The position numbers and the translations under genes are program-made. This document shows positions 17,690-26,061 of a DNA stretch of 26,061 nucleotides, piece after piece (within the stretch, counting starts at the first letter, position 1; the number at the start of each line of letters is the position of its first letter). The notes beneath the pieces were generated by a model. It had not been told where the DNA came from, made no database searches, and saw nothing but the letters and a program-made list of their open reading frames with translations. This DNA comes from Bremia lactucae (Eukaryota > Oomycota > Peronosporomycetes > Peronosporales > Peronosporaceae), in the NCBI RefSeq assembly GCF_004359215.1, contig NC_090610.1, positions 2,589,745 through 2,615,805 of the forward strand, in the 5' to 3' direction.

Positions 17690-19045
17690 TTATTGTTGCA
17701 AGAGTCGCCTTATGCTCACTGTTGATTTGCGCAGCCGGCTCAATATAGGCCGGCGCGAAACGGCATCAGCGACACGGTTAAGTCGTCCTGGTTTATACTC
17801 CACGGAGTAGTTATACTCCGCGAAGAAAGACAAATATCTCGCTATTTTTTGCGAGAGGTGTGGACTTTTACGGCCATGCGTAAAGACGCATGGTCCAAAA
17901 ATGCAATGAACCCTAAACTTAGCCATTGCGTATTTATGGCAAGGAATTTCTTGTCATGCACTAGATAGTTGCGTTTATCTGGTTGAAGCTGAAACGATTG
18001 ATAACAGACGATCGCGCTCTGCGCGCCATCTGTGTCATATTGCATTAACGCACAGCTGATTTCAAAATTGCTGTCGTCACAGACCCAAGAAATGGTCGGG
18101 CTTGGTCCGCAATCGCCAGGATTAGCGATTGCTTCAAGCTTTATTTGATAGTCGCAAAGGAACGCTGACAATTAGCGTTCCATGACCACTTGATAATTTT
18201 CTTAACAAAAGGAATACGAACTGTCATTATGGCATAATTGCGTGAGTACTTGTGCAGGAATGCCGCTAAGCCGAGGAACTTCAGAAGTTCTTTTACATCG
18301 ACTGGCACTGGCCAATCGGCGATCGCATTTACCTTTTCCGGATCCAGGCGAACACTGTGTTTACCCACGATGCACACAACAAGTGGTATTTCGCTTGCAG
18401 CGAATATACACTTCTTGGGATTTGCATACAACTTAGGCTTACGCATAAGTGTAAAAACCTTTCGGACGTTGGTACGATGTACGTCAACGTCCGACTTTCC
18501 ATTCGTGGCTCTGCTGTGAACGAAGACATCATCAAAGTAGCTCGGTGCGAAATTCCGCACCGATCTCAACAGATTGGTTTCACATCTGTTAAATTTCGCA
18601 GGGGTATTACAAAGTCCTTGTGGCATGACTAGCCACTCCCATAGCATACCGCTTGGGGTGCTTACTGCTTGTAACGGGATATGCTGTCTACGCATATGGA
18701 TTTGATAGAATCCATCCATCAGATCCATTGACGAAAAGATAGTACTCTTTGACATACTATCAATGATTTCGTCTTTTTGTGGTATCGGCATTCGAGCCGG
18801 TACCGTTGAAGCGTTCGATTTATTGAATGTATGCACAATCCGTCCTCCTGTTGCTTTACGCACACAAAAGGTCGGAGAGCTATGTGGGAAGTTGATTCCC
18901 TCACGTGGTACGCTGCTAAGCGATCGGCAAAGAATTTGTCGATCGCTAAATACTTATTTACGAGGCAATGGCCATTGCTTATGAAACAGTAATTCGAACC
19001 CGGGATAAGGTCGATTTCGTGTCGAGTGTATTTATCCTTAGGCAA
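17690..19045 (-). pseudogene. Reverse transcriptase and RNase H of element B
   Basis: The N-terminal RT part (19045-18800) reads RHEIDLIPGSNYC, then HVREST, before a frameshift near 18850. The main RT frame (18863-18141) holds FNKSNASTVPARMPIPQKDE, SSMDLMDGFYQIHM with the first catalytic Asp, VSTPSGMLWEWLVMPQGL and SYFDDVFVHSRA, an intact YFDD box. RNase H begins CDDSNFEISCALMQ, but the usual Glu in HDKELL is Lys (HDKKFL), and a frameshift near 17900 divides FLDHASLR from LSFFAEYNYSVEYKPGRLNR. Of the three elements, B has the best-preserved RT active site. Confidence 0.88.
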
Positions 19046-19086
19046 CTCGCACGGGACTGATTCAGGGAAGACATCCTTAAATTTTA

Positions 19087-20165
19087 TTAAATCCTTTTAT
19101 AAAAGGTTGTATTCAAAGACTCATAGGATTGGGACGTAAGACGTTCAATCCGAGTCATCTCATCGAGGACGCTTCCGTCCATCGATGAGCTGCTAACAAC
19201 CCGTTCAAACTCACGAAATATAATTGCCGACCAAATATCGGCCACGCAGTTGTCATCTGTGACAAGTACGCAGATCTGCTTGACCTTGCCACTACGCAGA
19301 TCGCTAGAACCGAAACAATTCTGCGTTGGCAATTGAGTTATCTCCGAAGTTAACTTTGAAGGCTCTATTAGATCGAGTGTATAAGCGCCTACACTTGATT
19401 TATTGTTAATTAAGACATTTATTGTCTCAGTTTCCTCCTTGGAACTTTTTCCAAAGGTACCTGGGAACCTTTGACCACAGGTTTCCGGGGACTTATTCCC
19501 ACAGAATTTATTTGAGGAGTATTCTTATCAACTGCTTCTAGCTGTGTTACGCTGCAACAGCGAGATCCTCTACGTTCGACTCTCCAGTCGATCGAGGACA
19601 TTCGCACTGTCTCTTATAGACTGGCTTTTTAAAACTTATTTGAGTGTTGCTTTTCAAGCGAGCATCCTTGTATCGTACCCCTCAACTTATTCGAGTGGTC
19701 GAATTTCGACGCTTCCTGTGCTTGTGCACAGCTGTCGGTAACTATGTCAACGTCACTATGGTCGACCTTCGACGCTGCATGAGCTTGTGCACAGCCGTCG
19801 GGATCTAACTCTACAGTATGTCGGGTATTCACACTGAGGTCTTGTGCAGTGATGTTAACGACCGACCTACAAGTGAGGCCATCGCACTCACTTATAGGAC
19901 ATCCACACGCTTGTAGACGCTCCAAGACGTTCATCTGTTGGCCATTTGAAGAACAAGAGACAGGCATCGTCACGGCTTGATGCTGCCAATTTATACATGG
20001 CTCATACTTTCTGAGCCATGGTAATCCAAGGATGACATCAATATTGTCATCCAAATCTAGTACGATGAGATCATAATCGTACTGTTTACCCTTTAATGTG
20101 CATTGGATACCAACTACGCGTTTCTTAACACCTACAGATGCGCCTGTTGCTAGGCGCACTGTCAT
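19087..20165 (-). pseudogene. Protease remnant and linker of element B, active site missing
   Basis: From 20165 the frame reads MTVRLATGASVGVKKRVVGI, then LIVLDLDDNIDVILGLPWLR (the downstream hydrophobic protease motif) and YEPCINWQ. The catalytic D-S/T-G motif should lie 30-60 residues earlier, but that place holds a plus-strand RT fragment (20234-20420). The C-terminal linker has an imperfect repeat (CAQAHAASKVDHS and CAQAQEASKFDHS). A further open segment (19332-19087) leads toward RT. Without the active site this cannot be a working protease. Confidence 0.75.
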
Positions 20166-20233
20166 CCTCGTTAGACGGATATCGCGCTCGATAAATTTGA
20201 GTCTATGATCTTCTAGCGATTGGCGTCAAATAA

Positions 20234-20420
20234 AACTGTTCGGCACCGAGTTATTTTGACGATATATTCGTCCATAGCCGGGCCATGGATGGAAAGACGG
20301 GCGTGGAAGTTCATGAAACTCACGTTCGTCAGGTTCTTACACTTATGCGAAAGCATAAATTGTACGCAAATCTGAAGAAGTGTATTTTCGCTGCAAGCGA
20401 AATACCACTTCTTGGGTGAT
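20234..20420 (+). pseudogene. Inverted RT fragment inside element B
   Basis: On the plus strand: SYFDDIFVHSRAMDGKTGVE, then KHKLYANLKKCIFAASEIPL. It corresponds to the reverse complement of about 18380-18555 in the RT of B, by eye around 80% identical, with the YFDD box intact. It lies opposite to B, between its gag and protease remnants. Confidence 0.85.
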
Positions 20421-20525
20421 GAGGTAACCTTATCTTCTGGGGCAGTTTCATACAATGTTTGTGTGTGAGGAGCGAGGAGCAACTTTCGTCAAAAGGCCTA
20501 CAAATTCTTTTGACGTTGCTGGATG

Positions 20526-20547
20526 AGTAGGGCGCTTCGCACCTACT
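20526..20547 (-). promoter_or_regulatory. Hairpin at the gag/protease boundary of B
   Basis: On the coding strand AGTAGG pairs with CCTACT, then a bulged T, inner GCG/CGC and loop AAG. It has the same design as in A with a different loop and a shorter outer stem. A CAG-TAG is present, but not in the frame that continues from Gag here. Confidence 0.55.
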
Positions 20548-20564
20548 GACCCCGACCGTTTTAC

Positions 20565-21591
20565 TTACGGTCCGCCTCGCCGTTGCGAAATCGCAACGGC
20601 GTCGGATCCGCGTCCTCCACTGTTCCTAGCGAGATGTCGGTCTTTTTGCTTAGTGTTTTTAGGCACTTGCCGTGAGGCACTACACTGATAGGTGAGTAGC
20701 TTTTTTTTGCAACGATAACATTTCTGAAATCGTTTGTAACATGACGAGCGAATTTTCTTGCTCTCTACATACGAGAGATCCATGGGTTCTGGACCTCCGT
20801 TTTCTTGTCGTCTCGGTGGACGATATGTACCCGAGTGGACGAAAGCCTGTTTTAGGCTGAAGTCCTCCTTTTCCGCTATAGCGATCGCTTGGTCGAGCGA
20901 CTCTAAGTCTAGCCGGAACAAGTGGGTCTTGAAAGGGCCGTCTGCAAGACCTTTAATAAACACAGTTACCTGTGTTTGTTCATCAATTGGATGACTAAAG
21001 ATACAACTGACCAGGTATCGTGTATGTTGGTCCTAAGCGTGAATGTCACTCTTGCCCTGCTTCAAATCCAGGACCTGGGCACGAGCCATGAATCGGCACG
21101 TGGTCGCTCAAATGTTTTTTTAGCCGGGTCTTAACCTCATACGACCCAAAGACTAATGGGTCGTGAAGCTTGAGCCCCAAGGCCCGAGATTTGGCACGTC
21201 CGGCTAAGTTGGATATGCCTAATTTCACTTTCGTCGCATCGTCACTGATACGGCGAGCTTCTATGGCGTCGTCTAATTTGACGAACCATCTTCAAAAGGA
21301 AGTCGCCTTCGACTGCCTTAAACTATGATATTTCGATCTTTAAGCTTTCAGGTCGCACGGAAGTGTTGAAACATTAGCAGCATTTTGATACTGCTGTGTC
21401 TCTTCCGACTGTTGAGCAACCTGTTTTCTCAACACCTCCGCGTGTTAAGATCCTTGCTGGTGAAGCAAGGCTACTTCTCTCGACCGCGTCGGGTTCGTGT
21501 CGTATGAGCTCGGCGATGGCCACATACTGTTCATCTCTTCCAGAATGTAGAGCATGACGCCAATGGCTGGCCCGCCTACGACCGAACTCAT
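20565..21591 (-). pseudogene. Gag of element B, broken, damaged zinc knuckle
   Basis: A probable start ATG is at 21591 (MSSVVGGPAIG). Gln/Glu-rich helical sequence follows, with a TAG or TAA near 21450 and 21340. The capsid region reads KVKLGISNLAGRAKSRALGL and KLHDPLVFGS (21228-21130), and after a frame change TVFIKGLADGPFKTHLFRLD (20980 on), then GGPEPMDLSYVES. The knuckle reads CYRCKKKLLTYQC: three Cys remain, but the His is gone and one residue is missing, next to a run of eight A. The frame ends at TAA 20565-20567. Confidence 0.78.
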
Positions 21592-21736
21592 TCGTTTGAT
21601 TGCTTTTTATTCAAGGTCACTCAAATAAGTGACCCTTTACGCGTGGCGAGTAAGCGTTCTATAGGGGCTGGAAAGCTCCCTCCTTCTTCATCCAACATGT
21701 CTGTGTTGGATGGAACGTGCGTAGGTAGTTTAACGG

Positions 21737-21755
21737 ACTACGAAGAAGTACCAGG
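21737..21755 (-). other. Probable primer-binding site region of element B
   Basis: Next to the LTR end the minus strand reads CCTGGTACTTCTTCGTAGT. After a 2-nt spacer it starts TGG, as expected for pairing with a tRNA CCA end. It is conserved with the equivalent site in A. The tRNA is not identified. Confidence 0.55.
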
Positions 21756-22262
21756 TGTAACGGGGCACCTTTTGCTAGTACTGATCAGTACTAGTTAACC
21801 TTAAACTGATTACAGTGTAGGTGAGGTGCCTCGAAACTTCACGTGCACAAAGATACAGAGGAAGGTTTCTATGAAGCTAAGGGTCTTATGCTTAAAGGTC
21901 TAGACTAAGGCTTTACAATAGAGGAAAAGTAATGCTGTATTTATATATTTAGTTTCCTGCGTAATGATCTTCTATCTACCACTGAACTTTTCATATTAAT
22001 AACTAACTAAGCATGGCGCCTCCTAGCGCACCGCACAATCGTGTCCTATAACGATTAGCGGGGGTGATTTAGACTCTAATCAACCAATCAATAGAGCTGC
22101 TAATGTCTTATTACATCAATATTACAAATTTGGTAATATTGAAACTATTTAAATCACAATCAATAACGATTATAATTTTGTACTTCGTTATTTATTTCCT
22201 CTCACAGAAAATATATTCCTCTTGTAGGAAATAATACTTATGAAACGGGACACCCCGTTACA
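21756..22262 (-). repeat. 5' LTR of element B, 507 bp
   Basis: Perfect 10-bp terminal repeats TGTAACGGGG (21756) and CCCCGTTACA (22262). The inner 300 bp match the 3' LTR at 13955-14256; the outer 210 bp (22053-22262) have no match there. The inner end carries a 20-bp palindrome (21775-21794) and a second small hairpin. The flank CGCAT gives no checkable target duplication, because the far end of the other LTR is lost. Confidence 0.8.
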
Positions 22263-23160
22263 CGCATCGTGTATAATTGACGTCTAGTCGTCCAAGTAAA
22301 GGTTTTAAGTGTCACCACATACGCTAAGAACATGTGCGTTATAGATTAATATAGATTTTTCAGTTGATTGAAAATATTGATGATTGGTTCTTGGATAATG
22401 AATATGCTATGTCAAGCAGGCTGCCTTTTACTATCAGCATTGCCACGTATAGATTGAGACCGCTATAGCCGTTTCAAGATATTTCAAATCCTAACGCCGA
22501 GTACTCAAATTCTCGTCAAACTTGATCTTAAACTTACGCCATACATAGTGAGAATTTGTGAATGTAGCTTCACACAGTTTAAAAAAAATAGCCATGTGTC
22601 AAGCATATGCGCATTTATGGCGTCAAAGTATCAAGCTTACTCCTTAAAACATTATGAGTAGCACTATTTTCGATTCACGCACGACTGAAAATATATTAGA
22701 GTGTTGCACTTAATAGAAGTTCCCATGCTAAAACGGCGTAAAGTACGCATACGAATTTAATTTGTCTTGCAACACAAAGCAGCTGTACACAGAAACCGGA
22801 GTTATAATTGCATAGTAAGCTCAATACAGCGTATATGACAAGCTCGTGGTCGGCTAGCGTCGTATTTACAAAATTTAATGCTTGTTGATCATTATTCTTC
22901 CGTTCATATAACAATCAGTGTTCTAGCTGTCACGTGTAGTATTTTCAGCGGTGGTGAATATCATTGATGTGAATGCTTAAACATTCAATTCAAATTATGA
23001 ATCCTTGCTGCTGGTTATCGAAATATATTAATGACGAAAAAGATTTATTTTGCAAAGACAATGTGTAGGCGGAGTCTAATTAAAGCTACCACGCACTGCT
23101 AGCATACACCTTCTGAGCACAGTGACGAAGCGTTTAACCGTCTTCTCTCACGTACAGTTA
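22263..23160. other. Spacer between elements B and D
   Basis: AT-rich. I found no coding sequence, RNA gene or repeat that can be supported. Confidence 0.5.
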
Positions 23161-23162
23161 GG

Positions 23163-23575
23163 TGATTGGCGGGTCTAAAACGGGCTTAAGTTGCCCCAAT
23201 GTTACCCAGTTCCCGTTAAGTACACTTGGTGTACTTAAGAGGATGGTCAATACTCAAATAAAGTAATTAGACCCACCACTCGGGTGTGGTTCACATTTGT
23301 GAACATTCCTTCTGTATGTGATGCACATAGGTGCATTTACATTAGATGGGATGACGGCAGGCGTCATCCGTCACGCGAGATATCTAGAAAGATACGCATG
23401 CAATACACATTAGTGTTATCTATAGAGATGATATTTTTGATTGGTAAAAATAGGTATTTGTATTTAAGGCGATTAAATATTAATCAGTCTGAAAACTACT
23501 TTCTACTAAGTGCGTACGAGGAGCCGGATTACCGCTCCCGGGACGACACTTTACTAGAGTACTTAGTGCGTTGGG
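23163..23575 (+). repeat. Probable 5' LTR of element D
   Basis: Non-coding segment just upstream of the Gag tail, starting TGATTGGCGG. It contains four perfect inverted repeats in a row and a TATA-like region around 23440-23490. The right end is uncertain, because Gag sequence follows at about 23590 and no second LTR is in the window. An open frame crosses it (23284-23580) but has no protein motif. Confidence 0.5.
23216..23369. repeat. Array of four perfect inverted repeats in LTR D
   Basis: 23216-23238: arms TTAAGTACAC/GTGTACTTAA. 23289-23304: GTTCACA/TGTGAAC. 23321-23336: ATGCAC/GTGCAT. 23349-23369: GGATGACG/CGTCATCC. Loops are 2-5 nt. Arms of 6-10 bp at this density suggest dimeric factor binding sites or RNA structure. 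Confidence 0.8.
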
Positions 23576-23589
23576 TGAGGTCGCTATGG

Positions 23590-23730
23590 CGTCACCGCCA
23601 CTACCTTGCTGGGGCAAATATGCCCAGCAAGAGGACTCCCTACCCAAAGGGCGATGGCAAGAACCAGCGTGCGAGATGCATGAGTTCTGCATCGACCACT
23701 GAGGGGTCGGGAAATGCAGGAGCGCAGTAG
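23590..23730 (+). pseudogene. Gag C-terminal tail of element D
   Basis: Basic sequence (MPSKRTPYPKGDGKNQRAR) followed by a Ser/Thr/Gly-rich end, ending at CAG-TAG (stop 23728-23730) inside a hairpin. The capsid and any zinc knuckle are deleted. The frame upstream of about 23580 is LTR. The protease continues in the -1 frame. Confidence 0.55.
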
Positions 23731-23748
23731 GGGCGGGATGCCCTACTG
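23725..23748 (+). promoter_or_regulatory. Hairpin at the gag/protease boundary of D with upstream heptamer
   Basis: CAGTAGG and CCTACTG arms, a bulged G, inner GCG/TGC (one G-U pair) and loop GGA. The heptamer GGGAAAT (23709-23715) is in the Gag phase G-GGA-AAT, a permitted -1 slippery pattern, with a 9-nt spacer to the stem. The frame reached by -1 slippage leads into protease sequence. Confidence 0.6.
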
Positions 23749-24313
23749 ACGCGGACACTGAAGCTACACCTAAGTTCAGAGTTGTCAAACAAATGGGTAG
23801 CATCGTCTCTGAGGTCTCGAAATTTCGGACCTCGACCCTGATGGTCTATAGCGCTCAAGTACGAGGCTATGGCCAGGTGATGACCTCCTAGTGGATTCGG
23901 GTGCATCACAAAATTTTGTAAAACTCGCGGCTCTAAAAAAGAGACCGGCGGTGCTTGAGTCGCTTTGCCAGGATGGCAAGCAAGAAGAGGCGACCATTCG
24001 TTTAGCGAACGGCGCGCTCGTTAAGTCTGAGGGAGTTCAATTTGAACTCGCCTTTAGCTTTAGTGACTTCTCTTGTATAGAGAAGTTCACAGCGCTAGGT
24101 ATGGAGAGTCATCCTAGCATACCATGGTTGGCAAAACACCAACCATGGATATACTGGCGTACACGCACAGTTGCGAACTCTACGCAAGACACCGGAAAGG
24201 ATGTGGTCCTGCGAGAAGCGTATGCAACTGATGTCGCGTCGCACACAGCTGATGGTCTGTTGACGGGATGTCAAACTCATCAATTCCTACCCAGCTCGTG
24301 GAGACTGGGGTAG
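23749..24313 (+). pseudogene. Aspartic protease of element D
   Basis: The first block (23749-23880) reads FRVVKQMGSIVSEVSKF and MVYSAQVRGYGQ. A frame change near 23880 leads to LLVDSGASQNFVKLAAL, with the DSG active site near 23894, then ATIRLANGALVKSEGVQF and PSIPWLAKHQPWIYWRTRT. Both protease motifs are present, though the hydrophobic flap-side motif is degraded. The linker ends at TAG 24311-24313. The residue order matches the protease of A. Confidence 0.78.
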
Positions 24314-24337
24314 TGAAAAGTGCAATGACAAGGAGTC

Positions 24338-25040
24338 ATGTGTCCCATAGTCCTGCAGCCTGTGGAAGTAGACAGCGAGCTGACAGGAAGTCAAGCGTCG
24401 CATGAACCGGCACAGTGCCTAGAGCGGCAAACGCCAATCCCGCGGAAAGATGTTTTGTTGAAATCCATGGGAAAGTCAACTAAATTTTTAGCGTTGGATT
24501 TAAGGGATGGCTACTATCAGGTACTCATGAGAGAGTCCGATGTAGCCAAAACAGCTGTAAGCCCCCCAAGCGGTATGCTTTGGGAGTGGCTGCTTGTGAT
24601 GCCCCAAGGTTTGAAAAACGCACCAGCGACATTCAATCGGGTGGAGGCTCACGTGATGCGTCAGCACCGTGCCTACTCGCCCCAATACTCTGACGATGTA
24701 TTCGTGCATAGTAGGGCCAAGGACGGGCTGAGTGCAATAGTCGCACAAGCGTCATTTAGACGCTGTGTTGCAGACTTTGAAGGACGCCCAATGTACGTCA
24801 ACTTGAAAAAGTGCGTCATAGGTGTCCCCGAGATACCCGTGCTGGGCTGCATCATAGGTACACCACCTGATGTACGAGCAGACCCAAACAAGGTAAAACC
24901 GGTAAAGGAATGGCCAATGTCACGGCATGTGAAAAATTTGCGCCAATTCCTAGGGCTCGCTAATTACTTGCACAAATATAGCGAGAATTATGCGGAGCAA
25001 ATTAGACCATTAGCTGACCTCCTTAAAAGGAAGCAGAATG
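24338..25040 (+). pseudogene. Reverse transcriptase of element D, N-terminal part deleted
   Basis: The recognisable RT starts at about 24430 (TPIPRKDVLLKSMGKST), so the fingers part with the usual K-P-N-G-K-W-R motif is absent. Then LALDLRDGYYQVLMRESD, SPPSGMLWEWLLVMPQGL and PQYSDDVFVHSRA (YSDD box, both Asp kept), VNLKKCVIGVPEIPVLGCII and LRQFLGLANYLHKYSENYAE. A one-base frameshift near 25030 breaks the link to RNase H. The ATG at 24338 is not a natural start; it lies in deletion-junction sequence. Confidence 0.85.
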
Positions 25041-25542
25041 GGTTAAGTTAAAAGAACAAGATGATTCGTTCACATCAGTGATGCAATCTCTTGTAAAGGC
25101 ACCGGTCTTCGCATTGCCAGACGCGGATAAGCCCTTTAGCGTCGTCTGCGATGCAAGCAATTTTGCAATCGGCAGCGCGCTCATGCAGAAGAATGACGAC
25201 GGCGTTGACCGCGTCATCTCTTATCAGTCCCGGCTATTAAAAGCCGCGGAACTGAATTACCCTGTGCATGACAAAGAGCTACTTTCAATAAAGTATGCTC
25301 TTGTCAAGTTTCGTGTGCACCTACTGGGCACCGAAACATTTGTAGTTTATACGAATCACGTATCATTGCGGACCGCAATAAACTCACCGCGCCTCTCGCC
25401 TAGAATGGCAAGATGGCTTACATTCTTCTCTGAATTTAATTTCAAAGTTGAATACAAGCCGGGTAAGTCAAATGTCTTGGCTGACGCTTTATCGCGCAGA
25501 CCAGACTTCGAGGTAAGACACCAGGAAAGTGTGCAGTGCTAA
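25041..25542 (+). pseudogene. RNase H of element D, catalytic Asp replaced
   Basis: FSVVCDASNFAIGSALMQKN holds the first catalytic Asp; HDKELLSIKYALVKFRVHLL keeps the Glu. The third site reads YTNHVSLR, so the usual Asp is Asn. The connection domain WLTFFSEFNFKVEYKPGKSN and LADALSRRP follow. The frame ends at TAA 25540-25542, and integrase resumes in another frame. Confidence 0.87.
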
Positions 25543-26061
25543 AGCACAATTTCAGCCGTCAACGTTGGCAGCCATGAAGGCATACCACGTGACGAGCCCA
25601 TTAGCCTCTGAAATAAAAGAGAGCTACAGTCAGGGCGACCATTGTCACCTGCTATTGAAATACTTTGGTGGACGAAAGGTAACCCTTCCGCCGCACCTAA
25701 AAGCTAAGCTAAATCGCTTTAGCTACAGCGATGGCCTGTTATGTCATCAGCTGTCACCTTCTGATCTCTTGAGGATCTATGTGCCTCATGACACAGATCT
25801 CAAGCTGATGACCCTTCACAAGCTCCATGGTGCGCCATCTAGTGGGTATCTTGGCCGTGAAAAGACATTCTTACGAGTGTCAAAGGAACTTTGATGCCAC
25901 ACCTATTTAGATGGGTGGCCAACTTTATTCGCTGTTGCGAACAGTGTCAGCGCATTAAGCCTGCACCATCCAGCAGTGCGCCACTGAAGCCGCTACCGAT
26001 TCCAGCCAACTGTTGGAAGTCAGTAAGTCTGGACTTCATGTTTGGCATGCCGCCCGATCAT
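25543..26061 (+). pseudogene. Integrase of element D, N-terminal part, truncated by the window
   Basis: The region ahead of integrase includes KVTLPPHLKAKLNRFSYSDG and LLRIYVPHDTDLK. The zinc-binding domain reads LHKLHGAPSSGYLGREKT: the second His is Tyr. A one-base frameshift near 25890 separates it from FRWVANFIRCCEQCQRIKP, where the CxxC pair is intact. SVSLDFMFGMPPDH begins the catalytic core with its first Asp and runs off the window at 26061. Confidence 0.85.

Larger units (their letters stand above)
13955..22262 (-). mobile_element. Ty3/Gypsy retrotransposon B with both LTRs, rearranged
   Basis: On the minus strand: 5' LTR (21756-22262), primer-binding region, gag, protease, RT, RNase H, integrase with a GPY/F-type C-terminus, about 1 kb of unexplained sequence, polypurine tract and a 3' LTR (13955-14256). 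The two LTRs are direct repeats, by eye about 85% identical over the shared 280-300 bp, so it is not recent. Inverted pol fragments lie at 15301-15478 and 20234-20420. All domains carry breaks. Confidence 0.85.
23163..26061 (+). mobile_element. Ty3/Gypsy retrotransposon D, internally deleted, runs off the window
   Basis: Plus-strand order: LTR-like segment, Gag tail, protease, RT lacking its N-terminal part, RNase H, integrase to the window edge. The Gag body and the protease-RT linker are deleted. The 3' LTR, if present, is beyond 26061. Confidence 0.85.

Noticed and set aside
23284..23580. Plus-strand frame crossing the LTR-like segment of D
   Set aside because: Palindrome-rich, TATA-containing non-coding character; only the part after about 23590 resembles Gag.
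1..26061. CRISPR arrays, prokaryotic operons or prophage
   Set aside because: No direct-repeat/spacer arrays. A spliceosomal intron and Ty3/Gypsy elements show this is eukaryotic DNA.

Overview
The window looks like an oomycete nuclear contig (Peronosporales: a downy mildew or Phytophthora relative). The main clues are a TKL-type protein kinase behind seven predicted membrane spans, a WRNIP1-type gene with a 61-bp intron and almost no intergenic space, and several Ty3/Gypsy retrotransposons whose pol motifs resemble oomycete families I recognise from general knowledge. I could not search any database, and the species is not determined. A 752-bp run of N (11559-12310) is an assembly gap.

Layout. 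(1) 132-4479: two cellular genes, both on the minus strand. An intact 937-codon membrane kinase (1666-4479) lies about 95 bp upstream of a WRNIP1-like AAA+ ATPase gene (132-1571) that carries nonsense and frameshift lesions. The gap between them holds a perfect inverted repeat of two E2F-like sites. (2) 4480-6074: non-coding, with one 218-bp MITE-like element at 5239-5456. (3) 6075-26061: a nest of decayed Ty3/Gypsy elements. C (+, 6075-7328) is a gag/RT remnant. A (-, 7330-12861) has gag, protease, RT, RNase H, integrase and one LTR. An isolated LTR lies at 13443-13880. B (-, 13955-22262) has both LTRs, a polypurine tract and a complete but broken gag-pol. D (+, 23163 to the window end) is internally deleted and runs off the edge. 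C and A meet tail to tail, and B contains inverted pieces of its own pol.

Every retroelement reading frame is broken by stops, frameshifts, deletions or substituted catalytic residues, so none looks autonomous. The protease of A is the longest undamaged frame.

The most interesting signal is a hairpin at the gag/protease boundary that recurs in three divergent elements (11281-11308, 20526-20547, 23725-23748). Its stem is kept while loop and bulge vary, its 5' arm carries a CAG-TAG, and in D a GGGAAAT heptamer lies 9 nt upstream in the right phase. This looks like a translational recoding signal between gag and pol, but that is inference. Other points are paired hairpins at the inner edge of four LTRs, a plus-strand stop-poor stretch between pol and the 3' LTR of B, an inverted RT fragment where the protease active site of B should be, and the kinase's roughly 94-residue activation-segment insert.
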